Positions 27,878 through 36,723 of a stretch of DNA of 64,000 nucleotides are shown one piece after another; the stretch's first letter is position 1, and each line of letters begins with the position of its first letter. The notes under the pieces were generated by a model. The model was not told the DNA's origin, ran no database searches, and saw nothing but the letters and a program-made list of their open reading frames with translations. The DNA is from Stutzerimonas stutzeri (GTDB taxonomy: Bacteria; Pseudomonadota; Gammaproteobacteria; Pseudomonadales; Pseudomonadaceae): positions 1 to 64,000 of the forward strand of contig NZ_JANGEY010000002.1 in assembly GCF_024451105.1 (NCBI RefSeq). The letters run 5' to 3'. A program made the translations under genes and the position numbers.

Positions 27878-28654
27878 ATGACCCTCGAACTCGCCCTGGA
27901 CCCGCTCCCCCTGCTGCTGCTGCTCGCCGTGGCCTTCACCGCCGGCTTCGTCGACGCCATCGCCGGCGGCGGCGGCCTGCTGACCATCCCCGCCCTGCTC
28001 ACTGCCGGCCTGCCGCCGCACCTGGTGCTGGGTACCAACAAGCTGTGCGCCACCTTCGGTTCCGCGACGGCGGCCTGGACCTTCCATCGCCGCCGTCTGT
28101 TCTCGCCACGGCAATGGTGGCGAGGACTGCTGGCGACCGCCGGCGGCGCCCTGCTCGGCGCCTGGGGGGCGCACCTGCTGCCGGCCGACTGGCTGAACCG
28201 CGTACTGCCGGCCGTGGTGTTCGCCTGCGGACTGTACCTGCTGATCAACCCGTCGCCGCGCCAGGACATCGTCCAAGCGGCGCCGCAGCAGCGCCGCCAG
28301 TGGCCGCAGGGGCTGGCGCTGGGCTTCTACGACGGTATCGCCGGCCCCGGAACCGGTGCTTTCTGGACGGTGAGCAGCCTGCTGCTCTACCCGCTCGACC
28401 TGCTGCGCGCCAGCGGCGTGGCCCGCAGCATGAACTTCGTCAGCAACGCGATGGCCCTGGCGGTCTTCGTCGCTGCCGGCCAGGTGGCCTGGCTGCTGGG
28501 GATCGGCATGGGCCTGGCGCTGATGCTCGGCGCCTTCCTCGGCGCGCGCACGGCCATCCGCGGCGGCTCGAGGATGATCCGCCCGGTGTTCATTGTGGTG
28601 GTACTGGCGCTGACCGCGCGCCTAGTCTGGCAGCACTGGTTCGGCGGCGCCTGA
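27878..28654 (+). CDS. TSUP-family permease (TauE/SafE)
   Basis: Inner-membrane permease of 258 residues with about eight hydrophobic segments. The family marks are [20 protein letters not shown] near the N-terminus and [20 protein letters not shown] at the start of the second half, showing the internal repeat. TSUP members export sulfite, taurine-derived or other organic anions; the substrate here is unknown. Its last 33 bases overlap the convergent nudC end. Confidence 0.88.
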   Translation: MTLELALDPLPLLLLLAVAFTAGFVDAIAGGGGLLTIPALLTAGLPPHLVLGTNKLCATFGSATAAWTFHRRRLFSPRQWWRGLLATAGGALLGAWGAHLLPADWLNRVLPAVVFACGLYLLINPSPRQDIVQAAPQQRRQWPQGLALGFYDGIAGPGTGAFWTVSSLLLYPLDLLRASGVARSMNFVSNAMALAVFVAAGQVAWLLGIGMGLALMLGAFLGARTAIRGGSRMIRPVFIVVVLALTARLVWQHWFGGA

Positions 28655-29461
28655 GCGGCGCGCCAGGTGCAGGTCGATCAGGTAGCGGGCGATGGAGCCG
28701 CGCGCCGGCAGCGGCGGCAGGGCATCGACATGGAACCAGCGTGCATCCTCGATTTCCTCGGGCTGCGGCACGATCTCGCCGCCGGCGTAGTCGGCATGGA
28801 AACCGAGCATCAGAGAATGGGGAAACGGCCAGCTCTGGCTGGCGATGTAGCGCAGGTTGCCGACCTCCACCGCCACCTCCTCGCGCACCTCGCGGCGCAC
28901 GCAGGCCTCGATCGACTCGCCCGGCTCGACGAAGCCGGCCAGGGTACTGTAGACCCCGGCAACGAAGCGCGGCGAGCGCGCCAGCAGCAGCTCGTCGCCG
29001 CGGGCGATCAGCACGATGATGCTCGGCGCCAGACGCGGATACTGCTGCAACTGGCAGGTCGGACAGGCCATGGCCCGTTCGCCCGCCACCTGCCGCAGGG
29101 ACGCACCGCAGCTGCCACAGAAACGGTGTTGGCGCGCCCAGGTGGCGATCTGTGCGGCATAGCCGAGCATGCGGAAAGTGGCGAAGTCGCCCTCGAGCAT
29201 GAACTGGCGCAATCCCTTCCAGGCCAGCCCCGACGGCAGCGCCAGCTCATGCCGGTCCAGCTCGAGCACGAAAACCGGCTCGCCATCCAGACAGCCGACG
29301 CCGTGCTCGGCGAGGATGCCGGGTAACTGCGCCTTCAGCCAGTCGCGGGAAAACAGGACGCCCCGGGCGGCGCAGAGAAACTGCTGGCGGCAATGGACCA
29401 AGGCCCAGCCCCCCGGCCGCACGGGGTCGACGACCGCCGGCTGCCAGGAGCTGCCGACCAT
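28622..29461 (-). CDS. nudC: NAD-capped RNA hydrolase / NADH pyrophosphatase NudC
   Basis: Nudix enzyme that removes NAD caps from RNA and hydrolyses NADH. The 279 residues have a zinc ribbon ([11 protein letters not shown] ... [12 protein letters not shown]) and the Nudix box [20 protein letters not shown], followed by the NudC mark [14 protein letters not shown] (SQPWPFPxS in the family). I start at [10 protein letters not shown]; the longer open frame lies in the preceding gene. Its ATG overlaps the stop of the upstream ChpA-like gene by one base. Confidence 0.94.
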   Translation of the reverse strand: MVGSSWQPAVVDPVRPGGWALVHCRQQFLCAARGVLFSRDWLKAQLPGILAEHGVGCLDGEPVFVLELDRHELALPSGLAWKGLRQFMLEGDFATFRMLGYAAQIATWARQHRFCGSCGASLRQVAGERAMACPTCQLQQYPRLAPSIIVLIARGDELLLARSPRFVAGVYSTLAGFVEPGESIEACVRREVREEVAVEVGNLRYIASQSWPFPHSLMLGFHADYAGGEIVPQPEEIEDARWFHVDALPPLPARGSIARYLIDLHLARRSGAAEPVLPD

Positions 29462-31152
29462 CAGGCGGCGACCTGCATGCCCAGTGCGCGCACGCTGTCG
29501 GCGGCCAGATCGAGCACGTCCTGCTGGCCCTCCGGCCGCAGGTTGGCGCCGCCCTCGAGGAAGAACTCCAGGCTGGTCAGCGCATCGGCCAGGGTTTCCA
29601 GCATCTGCTCGGAGGGGATCTGCGCATTCTCGATCATGTGCCGCTGGATGTAGTCGGCACAGGCGCCGACCAACTCGGCCGCCCGCTCCAGACCGAGGAA
29701 CCACAGCCCGCCGCGCACAGCCTGCAGGCTGGTCGGCACGTTGGCCAGGTTGAGCTTGTCGCCGCTGGACTCCAGATAGGCGGTGATGGCGCGCTTGGCC
29801 AGGGCCAGACCGGCCTGGGCCTCGTCGAGCACCACGATGCGCGCCTCGTCCAACTGGTGCGCGGCGTAGGAGTCATCACCCTTGACCGCTCCGACGATCT
29901 GCACGGTGCCGGCCTGCCGCTTGCGCTGCTCGCTTTGCTCCAGGGTCGCCACCATGCTTTCCACGTACAGCAGGGCATCGGCCAGGCGCAACAGCTCGCC
30001 GGGCGGCGGAGTGTCGCTGCGCTCGCACCAGCCGCCGACTGTCGCCACCTGGGCCTGGAGCGCACTGGCCGCGGAACTCAGACCGATCATGCCGAGGGTC
30101 TTGGCCAGCTTGCCGACCTGGGCATGCAAGCCAGTCTTGGTCTCCAGCTGCGCGGCACCGCGCTCGATCAGGTCGAGCGCGTCCTTGACACCGACCAGCT
30201 CCTCGCGGATCGCCAGCGACAACGAGCGCATGACCTCCTCGCCCGGGCCGGACAGCCGACGCGATTCCTCTTCCAGCAGGTGGTCGGTGAACGGCAGCGA
30301 CGCCAGGCCGAATACCCGGCGCATCTCGCTGGCCCGCTCGCCCTGAGTGCCGGCCAGGGCGACCATATACAGCAGCTCCTTGAGCAGGCTGCGCGGCGCC
30401 TCGAACTGCTGATTACCGATCAGCTGGCGGAGGTCGCGGTCGAGGCGCGACAGCAACTGCTTGCGCGAGCGGGTCGGGCGTAGCTGACCGTCGGACATGG
30501 ACTCCAGAGCCGCGGCGCCGATCCAGCACAGACGCGAACGCTCGCGGCCGCCGAGCAGATCGTCGAGGCGCGCGAGGGCGCGCGACATCAGCTTGAGCGC
30601 GGCACCGAGGTTCTGCTCGCGCAGCACGTTCATCAACCCCAGCTGGTACATCTGGCGCAAGCGGGTAGCGTCGCGATTGGCCACCCCCGGCTGGATCTCG
30701 ACGTTGCGGCGCACCGGCCGCGGCTGGTCGAGGCGCACGCTGAAGAAGTAGCTTTCCGGCAGGGTAGGCTGACCGGTGGACTGGCGCAGCTCGTTGATGA
30801 TCGGCAGCAGCAGCTCGGGAATTTCCTGGCGATGGTTGTCGATACCCTCCAGGTAACGACGCAGCACGAACAGCGCCTTGCCCAGCGCGGCCAATTGGCC
30901 GTCGCGCTCCTGGCCGGCCCCGACCGGAATGTCGGTGGCCAGCAGCAGGGCCTCCTGGGCGAGCAGCTCGGCACCGGCCAGCTCGATCAGCTTGAGAATG
31001 CCGCGGATCTGCTGCAGGTATTCGACGGCCTGCTGCAGCAGGCTGACGTTGAGTCGGTCGGCGATGAACTGCTCGAGGCTCTGCTCGGCCTGCTCGATGG
31101 TTGCGAACAGTTCGTTGCGCACCAGACCAAGGGACGTGGCTCCGGTTACCAT
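29461..31152 (-). CDS. ChpA/PilL N-terminal-like helical scaffold protein
   Basis: Protein of 563 residues, predicted almost all helical. Its first 140 residues ([56 protein letters not shown]) resemble the N-terminal module that precedes the Hpt domains in the chemosensory kinase ChpA. Unlike ChpA it has no H-x-LKG phosphotransfer motif, kinase core or CheW domain, so it is unlikely to carry out phosphotransfer in the usual way. A scaffold or decoy role is inference. It overlaps nudC by one base; a CRP/Vfr-like palindrome lies upstream. Confidence 0.75.
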   Translation of the reverse strand: MVTGATSLGLVRNELFATIEQAEQSLEQFIADRLNVSLLQQAVEYLQQIRGILKLIELAGAELLAQEALLLATDIPVGAGQERDGQLAALGKALFVLRRYLEGIDNHRQEIPELLLPIINELRQSTGQPTLPESYFFSVRLDQPRPVRRNVEIQPGVANRDATRLRQMYQLGLMNVLREQNLGAALKLMSRALARLDDLLGGRERSRLCWIGAAALESMSDGQLRPTRSRKQLLSRLDRDLRQLIGNQQFEAPRSLLKELLYMVALAGTQGERASEMRRVFGLASLPFTDHLLEEESRRLSGPGEEVMRSLSLAIREELVGVKDALDLIERGAAQLETKTGLHAQVGKLAKTLGMIGLSSAASALQAQVATVGGWCERSDTPPPGELLRLADALLYVESMVATLEQSEQRKRQAGTVQIVGAVKGDDSYAAHQLDEARIVVLDEAQAGLALAKRAITAYLESSGDKLNLANVPTSLQAVRGGLWFLGLERAAELVGACADYIQRHMIENAQIPSEQMLETLADALTSLEFFLEGGANLRPEGQQDVLDLAADSVRALGMQVAA

Positions 31153-31339
31153 GCGCTGAGTCCGCCTCCCACGCGGTACGAATCGGGCAGCTGGCTCACA
31201 TCCTGTGCGCGGGCTGCGGACATGCGATCATCATCCTGATTGTTGCAGGCTGGTTTCGCCTCAAGCGAACGCGACACGGGCGAGCCTCCTGGCGGTTTTC
31301 GAATGCGGGGCGACGCTCGACCCACTTTGACATGCCCGC

Positions 31340-31392
31340 ACTATAACAAGCCAGAGGACAAAGGCGAATCCGACCATCGTGATCCAGGTCAC
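31340..31392 (-). promoter_or_regulatory. Candidate promoter with CRP/Vfr-like palindrome
   Basis: On the minus strand TATAGT (31345-31340) is a good -10 with a poor -35 (TTCGCC). Upstream, GTGA-N6-TCAC (31379-31392) is a CRP-family core palindrome centred about 53 bases from the likely start point. A weak -35 with such a site suggests activation by Vfr or another CRP-family protein. It lies between ldcA and the ChpA-like gene. Confidence 0.4.
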
Positions 31393-31414
31393 GGCAACCT
31401 CGACTCCTCCGTTC

Positions 31415-33679
31415 TCAGCGCAGGATGCAGTCCACGCTGCAACGCAGCTCGCCGTCGACCAGCGCGTGTCGCAAACCGTGCACGTCGGCGCCGAAGCCGG
31501 GGAAGTCCTGCTCGAAACGGCGACTGAACTGCAGGTAATCGGCGATCGGCCGGCAGGCCGCAGTGAAGCGCTCGCCCGGCATGATCAGCGGGATGCCCGG
31601 CGGATACGGTACCAGCATCACTGCGGCGACACGCCCCTCCAGTTCGTCCAGCGGCACCGCCTCGACTTCCCCGCGAACCAGGCGATCCCAGGCCTCCGCC
31701 GGCTTCATCGCCAGTTCGGGCAGGTGCGCGTACATGCGGCTCAGCGCACGCGGCACCCGGTTGTCGCGGTAGCAGGCGTGCAGTTGCTCGCACAGCCGGC
31801 GCAGACCGAGACCGGCGTAGCGCTGCGGATCGGCACGCGCGACCGAAGGCAGCACCTCGGAGAGCGGCGCATCGGCGTCGTACAGGCGCTTGAATTCGAG
31901 CAGCTCGGTGACCAGGGTGCTCCACTTGCCCTTGGTGATGCTCAGAGAGAACAGCACCAGCAGCGAGTACAGCCCGGTCTTCTCGACCACCACGCCGCGC
32001 TCCCAGAGGAACCTGCCGACCACCGCCGCCGGAATGCCCTGCGCCTGCAGGCTGCCGTCGGCGCGCAGGCCGGGCATCACCAGGGTCACCTTGAGCGGAT
32101 CGAGCAGCACGTAGTCCTCGGCCAGCTCGCCGAAGCCGTGCCAGGGCGCCTGCGGCGCCAGCAGCCAGTCGCCGGTCCGCACCTGGGCGGCAGCGTCCAG
32201 CCCCTCCGGCTGCCAGATGTCGAACCACCAGTCGTCGGGCGGCAGATTGCAGCGCAGGTTGGCCATCGCCCGCCGAAAGGCCAGCGCCTCGTCGAAGGTC
32301 TCCTGGAGCAGCAGACGCCCGGCGCTGCCTTCCATCATCGCCGAAGCCACGTCGAGGGAGGCGAGGATGCCGTACTGCGGCGAGGTCGAGGTGTGCATCA
32401 TGAACGCCTCGTTGAAGCGCGCCACGTCGAGGCGCCGTTGCGCGCCGTCGCGCACGTGGATCATCGACGCCTGACTGAAGGCCGCCAGCAGCTTGTGCGT
32501 GGAGTGGGTGCCGAACACCAGCGGCTCGGCGACGTCGTCCGCCTGGCGCGTGGTGCCCATGGCGTAGCGTCCGGCGTAGAATTCGTGGAAGGCGGCGTAG
32601 GCGTACCAGGCCTCGTCGAAATGCAGCACCTCGACGCTGCCGGCCAGGGTGCGCTTGACCAGTTCGGCGTTGTAACACAGACCGTCGTAGGTCGAGTTGG
32701 TCACTACCGCCAGCCTGACCCGCACCTCGCGCCCCCGGGCCAGCGGGCAGGCGGCGACCTTGGCGGCGATCGACTCGGGACTGAACTCGGCCAGCGGGAT
32801 CGGCCCGATGATGCCCAGCTCGTTGCGCGTCGGATTCAGGTAGAGGGGAATGGCACCGCTCAGGATCAGCGCGTGGACCACCGACTTGTGGCAGTTGCGG
32901 TCCACCAGCACCAGGTCGTCGCGCCCGACCATCGCCTGCCAGACGATCTTGTTGGCCGTCGAAGTGCCGTTGATCACGAAGAAGGTGTGGTCGGCGCCGA
33001 AGTTGCGCGCCGCGCGGCGCTCGGCCTCGGCCAGCGGGCCGGTGTGGTCGAGCAGCGAGCCCAGCTCGGGCACCGACACCGAGAGATCCGAGCGCAGGGT
33101 GTTCTCGCCGAAGAACTGGTGGAAGGCCTGGCCTACCGGACTCTTGTGGTAGGCCACGCCGCCGCCGTGACCCGGCGTGTGCCAGGAGTAGTGCGACTCG
33201 GCGGTGTGCTGCACCAGAGCGCGGAAGAACGGCGGCAGCAGGCCGTCGAGGTAGCCGCGCGCCGCCCGTGCCACCTGGCGTGCCAGGAAGGGCACGGTGT
33301 CCTCGAACAGGTAGAGGATGCCGCGCAGCTGGTTGAGCTCGGCCATCGCCTCGGGCGGCGCGTACTCGATGGTGACCTGCTCGCCGAGGGCGAAGATCGG
33401 CAGCTGCGGCGCATGCTGGCGCGCCACGCGGATCAGCTCGACCACGCCCTGGAGCAGACGCGGATTCTCGCCGGCCCCCTCGGCGGCGACCAGGATGCAG
33501 GCCAGACCGTGCTGCGAGGAGGCGACGATGCGCCCCTCGCGGGCGCTGGCGGTGGCGAGGATGCTGAAGCCGTCGCGTTCCAGCTCGGCGGCGATGCCGC
33601 GCACCCGCTCGCCGGCCACGCTGTCGGTCTTGATGTCGCGATGGACGATGAGAACCGGAAACTTCAGATCCTTGTACAT
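31415..33679 (-). CDS. ldcA: PLP-dependent lysine/ornithine/arginine decarboxylase LdcA
   Basis: Fold type I PLP decarboxylase of 754 residues. It has an N-terminal response-regulator-like wing domain (MYKDLKFPVLIVHRDIKTDS), the PLP core with SWHTPGHGGGVAYHKSPVG, the cofactor Asp in HFDEAWYAYAAFH and the Schiff-base Lys in GTHSTHKLLAAFSQAS (about residue 396), and a C-terminal domain. In P. aeruginosa the counterpart acts mainly on L-lysine to give cadaverine and is regulated by ArgR; substrate preference cannot be read here. Confidence 0.93.
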   Translation of the reverse strand: MYKDLKFPVLIVHRDIKTDSVAGERVRGIAAELERDGFSILATASAREGRIVASSQHGLACILVAAEGAGENPRLLQGVVELIRVARQHAPQLPIFALGEQVTIEYAPPEAMAELNQLRGILYLFEDTVPFLARQVARAARGYLDGLLPPFFRALVQHTAESHYSWHTPGHGGGVAYHKSPVGQAFHQFFGENTLRSDLSVSVPELGSLLDHTGPLAEAERRAARNFGADHTFFVINGTSTANKIVWQAMVGRDDLVLVDRNCHKSVVHALILSGAIPLYLNPTRNELGIIGPIPLAEFSPESIAAKVAACPLARGREVRVRLAVVTNSTYDGLCYNAELVKRTLAGSVEVLHFDEAWYAYAAFHEFYAGRYAMGTTRQADDVAEPLVFGTHSTHKLLAAFSQASMIHVRDGAQRRLDVARFNEAFMMHTSTSPQYGILASLDVASAMMEGSAGRLLLQETFDEALAFRRAMANLRCNLPPDDWWFDIWQPEGLDAAAQVRTGDWLLAPQAPWHGFGELAEDYVLLDPLKVTLVMPGLRADGSLQAQGIPAAVVGRFLWERGVVVEKTGLYSLLVLFSLSITKGKWSTLVTELLEFKRLYDADAPLSEVLPSVARADPQRYAGLGLRRLCEQLHACYRDNRVPRALSRMYAHLPELAMKPAEAWDRLVRGEVEAVPLDELEGRVAAVMLVPYPPGIPLIMPGERFTAACRPIADYLQFSRRFEQDFPGFGADVHGLRHALVDGELRCSVDCILR

Positions 33680-33759
33680 GCGCCAGCCCCCGAGGACGCG
33701 CGGGCTCCACCCGCCAATGCCTTGAGGTTAGCCGCCCGGGCGGCGCAGCGAAACCCGCC

Positions 33760-34515
33760 TCAGTGCAGGGTCGGCGTCTCGCCCTCGGCCGGCTCCAGTT
33801 GCTGCCAGAGCGCAGCGCCCCCGCTGGACTTGGCCACCGCCGCCAAGCGGGCGGCATGCAGCTCCAGCTCGGCGGCGCTGGCGCGGATCACCCGGGTACG
33901 CGGCCGCTCGGCCGGCAGGCGGCGGATCTCGGAAATCTGCGGAGCGCTGCCGCCCTCGCTCTCGCTGCTCTGTCCGGCCAGCGACAGGCTGGTCTGACCG
34001 CCGGTCATCGCCAGGTAGACGTCGGCGAGAATCTCGGCGTCGAGCAGCGCGCCGTGCAACTCGCGGCCGGAGTTGTCGACCCCGTAGCGCTTGCACAGCG
34101 CGTCGAGGTTGTTGCGCTGCCCCGGGTGGCGCTCGCGGGCCATCAGCAGGGTATCGAGCACCGTGCAGTGGTCGAGCACCTCGCCTAGCTGACGGTCTCT
34201 GAGCAGGGCGAACTCGTGGTTGATGAAGCCGATATCGAACGCCGCGTTGTGGATGATCAGCTCGGCGCCCTTGATGAACTCGAAGAACTCGTCGACCACA
34301 TCGCGAAAGCGCGGCTTGTCGGCAAGGAATTCGTTGGTGATGCCGTGCACGGCGATGGCGCCCTCGTCCACTTCGCGATCAGGATTGATGTAGACGTGGA
34401 AGTGGCGCCCGGTCAGGCGCCGGCCGATCAGCTCGACGCAGCCGATTTCGATGATGCGATGCCCCTGGCGGGGTTCGAGGCCGGTGGTTTCGGTGTCGAG
34501 AACGACGTAGCGCAT
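33760..34515 (-). CDS. dnaQ: DNA polymerase III epsilon subunit (3'-5' proofreading exonuclease)
   Basis: Proofreading subunit of the replicative polymerase. The 251 residues show ExoI LDTETTGLEPRQGHRIIEIG near the N-terminus, ExoII IIHNAAFDIGFINHEF and ExoIII-epsilon LHGALLDAEILADVYLAM. The C-terminal 60 residues are a flexible alpha-subunit tether. I start at MRYVVLDTETTGL. The frame extends to 34716 only through the overlapping rnhA coding region. It follows rnhA on the same strand, the usual rnhA-dnaQ pair. Confidence 0.96.
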   Translation of the reverse strand: MRYVVLDTETTGLEPRQGHRIIEIGCVELIGRRLTGRHFHVYINPDREVDEGAIAVHGITNEFLADKPRFRDVVDEFFEFIKGAELIIHNAAFDIGFINHEFALLRDRQLGEVLDHCTVLDTLLMARERHPGQRNNLDALCKRYGVDNSGRELHGALLDAEILADVYLAMTGGQTSLSLAGQSSESEGGSAPQISEIRRLPAERPRTRVIRASAAELELHAARLAAVAKSSGGAALWQQLEPAEGETPTLH

Positions 34516-34558
34516 GGAAGGTATCCGCCTGCAGGTGAATCGGTGATCGGCGTGTCGC

Positions 34559-35014
34559 TCAGACGGCCTGGCGCGCGCCGTTGACTTCGGCGACGCCGCG
34601 GTTGGCCAGTTGGTCGGCGCGCTCGTTGCCGGGATGGCCGTTGTGGCCGCGCACCCAGTGCCAGTGCACCTCGTGCCGGCCGACCTGTTCGTCCAGCGCC
34701 TGCCAGAGATCGGCATTCTTCACCGGCTGGCGTGCCGCGGTCTTCCAGCCGCGCTTCTTCCAGTTGGGCAGCCACTCGCGGATACCCTTCATCACGTACT
34801 CGGAATCGGTGGTCAGCTCCACTCGGCAGGGCCGGTTGAGCGTGGCCAGGGCACGGATGGCGGCGGTCAGCTCCATGCGATTGTTGGTGGTCTGCGCCTC
34901 GCCGCCCCACAGTTCGCGCTCGACCCCCTTGTAGACCAGCAGGGCCCCCCAGCCTCCGGGGCCGGGATTGCCCTTGCAGGCGCCATCGGTATAGATCTCG
35001 ACACTGTCGCTCAT
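34559..35014 (-). CDS. rnhA: Ribonuclease HI
   Basis: Cuts the RNA strand of RNA-DNA hybrids. The 151 residues contain the catalytic DEDD set in [19 protein letters not shown] (Asp near residue 10), [13 protein letters not shown] (Glu), [12 protein letters not shown] (Asp) and [12 protein letters not shown] (Asp). Its ATG overlaps the stop of the upstream methyltransferase gene (ATGA), so the two may be coupled, and dnaQ follows. Confidence 0.96.
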   Translation of the reverse strand: MSDSVEIYTDGACKGNPGPGGWGALLVYKGVERELWGGEAQTTNNRMELTAAIRALATLNRPCRVELTTDSEYVMKGIREWLPNWKKRGWKTAARQPVKNADLWQALDEQVGRHEVHWHWVRGHNGHPGNERADQLANRGVAEVNGARQAV

Positions 35015-35778
35015 GGTTGTTTCTTGCTGCCTGGATGACGGCCGACCTTGGCCACGGGAACCGGTCGCAGCGGGCTGACACTGGCCCGCCGCGGCTCCGG
35101 GAGCGGCCGCAGGCCAGCGACCAGCTTGCGGGCGACGAGCAGATAGCAGCCGCCGCCGGGCAACTGCAGACCCTGCGCCCACGGCTCGATGCCGAGCAGG
35201 CGCGCCTGCCAGCGCTGCGAGGAAAGCGGCGGACAATAGCACCCGAAGCGCCGATTCTCCAGCGCGAAACCGAGCAGACGCAGCCAGTCGGTCAGTCGCG
35301 CCGGGGACATGCAGCGCGCCTGGGCCAGCACGTCGCCAGCCACGAAGCGACGCAGTCCCCACAGACTCCGGGGATGGATCCCCACTACCAGCAGATGACC
35401 GCCGGGGCGCACGCAACGCGCCGCCTCGCGCAGCAACTGATGGGGCGAGACGGCAAAATCCAGGGCATGCTGGAGCAGCACCACATCGGCGGCATGCTCG
35501 AGCACCGGCCAGGCGCCCTCCTCGCAGGCGATCTCCACGCCCGGCAGCGGCGGGCCGAGACGGACGCTGTGGCGCATCTGCCGCAGCTCCGGCAGGCGGG
35601 CGCCGGCAAAGCCGTAGTGGAGCAGGAAACTGCCGAACAGCGCGCCGAGCCGCTCGGCCAGCATGGCCTGCTGGCGATCCAGCAGCAATCCGCCGAGCGG
35701 GCCGGCGAACCAGGCCTGGGCGTCGCGCTGCAAGGCCAGCCAGGCCTGACTGCCGGCACCGCACGTCTGCTCGTCCAT
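35011..35778 (-). CDS. SAM-dependent methyltransferase, class I
   Basis: Protein of 255 residues with a Rossmann-type methyltransferase core: [20 protein letters not shown] corresponds to motif II/post II and [20 protein letters not shown] to the typical motif III. The N-terminal glycine loop is weak ([16 protein letters not shown]). In many proteobacteria this gene sits between gloB and rnhA and is annotated only as a methyltransferase; the substrate is unknown. The C-terminus is basic ([20 protein letters not shown]). Confidence 0.85.
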   Translation of the reverse strand: MDEQTCGAGSQAWLALQRDAQAWFAGPLGGLLLDRQQAMLAERLGALFGSFLLHYGFAGARLPELRQMRHSVRLGPPLPGVEIACEEGAWPVLEHAADVVLLQHALDFAVSPHQLLREAARCVRPGGHLLVVGIHPRSLWGLRRFVAGDVLAQARCMSPARLTDWLRLLGFALENRRFGCYCPPLSSQRWQARLLGIEPWAQGLQLPGGGCYLLVARKLVAGLRPLPEPRRASVSPLRPVPVAKVGRHPGSKKQP

Positions 35779-35855
35779 CGCTCCTCCCGTCTGGCGCGGT
35801 AACCGCCAGGAGACCTAAGATGCCCGTTCGATCAAGCTTAACGGCCCATCCGTCC

Positions 35856-36638
35856 ATGATACAGATCACCGCCCTGTCCGCCTTCGAAGACAACTATATA
35901 TGGCTGCTCCAGGATGCGGAGCTCCGACGCTGCGCCGTGGTCGACCCCGGCGACAGCGCGCCGGTGCAGGCCTGGCTGGCCGCCCATCCGGACTGGCGAC
36001 TCAGCGACATCCTGGTCACCCACCATCATCGCGACCACACCGGCGGCGTCCTCGAGCTGAAGGCGCAGACCGGCGCACGAGTGCTCGGCCCCGCACTGGA
36101 GAACATCCCCGGTCGCGATCTGGCACTGGCGGATGGGCAATGCATCGAGCTGCTCGGCTACGCCTGGCAGGTCCTGCATGTGCCCGGCCATACCGCCGGA
36201 CACATCGCTTTGTTCGGCGAGCCCGACGGCCAGCCGGTACTGTTCTGCGGCGACACCTTGTTCGCCGCCGGCTGCGGCCGCCTGTTCGAAGGCAGTGCCA
36301 CGCAGATGCACGCCTCGCTGCAGCGCCTGGCCGCCCTGCCGGTGTCCACCCGGGTCTACTGCACCCACGAGTACACCCTGTCCAATCTGCGCTTCGCCCT
36401 CGCCGTGGAGCCGGACAACCCGACCCTGCAGCGACGTCGCCAGGAAGCCGGTGCGCTGCGCGAGCAGGGGCTCCCGACCCTGCCCTCGAGCCTCGACCTG
36501 GAGCTGGCCAGCAACCCCTTCCTGCGCGTGAACCAGTCCACAATCCGTCACGCCTGCGAAACGTATGCGGGCACCCCGCTACCGCACGCCGAGGCCGTGT
36601 TTGCCGCACTGCGCGCCTGGAAGGACAACTTTCGGTAA
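35856..36638 (+). CDS. gloB: Hydroxyacylglutathione hydrolase (glyoxalase II)
   Basis: Binuclear metallohydrolase that releases D-lactate from S-lactoylglutathione in methylglyoxal detoxification. The 260 residues have the metal-binding [10 protein letters not shown] near residue 55, [30 protein letters not shown] and the C-terminal [15 protein letters not shown] start at [16 protein letters not shown], as in the family. It is divergent from the methyltransferase gene. Confidence 0.96.
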   Translation: MIQITALSAFEDNYIWLLQDAELRRCAVVDPGDSAPVQAWLAAHPDWRLSDILVTHHHRDHTGGVLELKAQTGARVLGPALENIPGRDLALADGQCIELLGYAWQVLHVPGHTAGHIALFGEPDGQPVLFCGDTLFAAGCGRLFEGSATQMHASLQRLAALPVSTRVYCTHEYTLSNLRFALAVEPDNPTLQRRRQEAGALREQGLPTLPSSLDLELASNPFLRVNQSTIRHACETYAGTPLPHAEAVFAALRAWKDNFR

Positions 36639-36659
36639 CAGACGACCGCCGCCGGCGGC

Positions 36660-36689
36660 TTGACCACCCGGAAGGGCGGTTCCTAGAAT
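36660..36689 (+). promoter_or_regulatory. Probable mltD promoter
   Basis: TTGACC (36660-36665), an 18-base spacer and TAGAAT (36684-36689), 35 bases before the mltD start. Confidence 0.6.
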
Positions 36690-36723
36690 CGCCCGACTTT
36701 TTACCCGGGAAAGTCACCAGCCG

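Noticed and set aside
34516-34716. N-terminal extension of dnaQ
   Set aside because: The extra 67 codons lie mostly inside rnhA and are unlike any DnaQ; MRYVVLDTETTGL is the family start.
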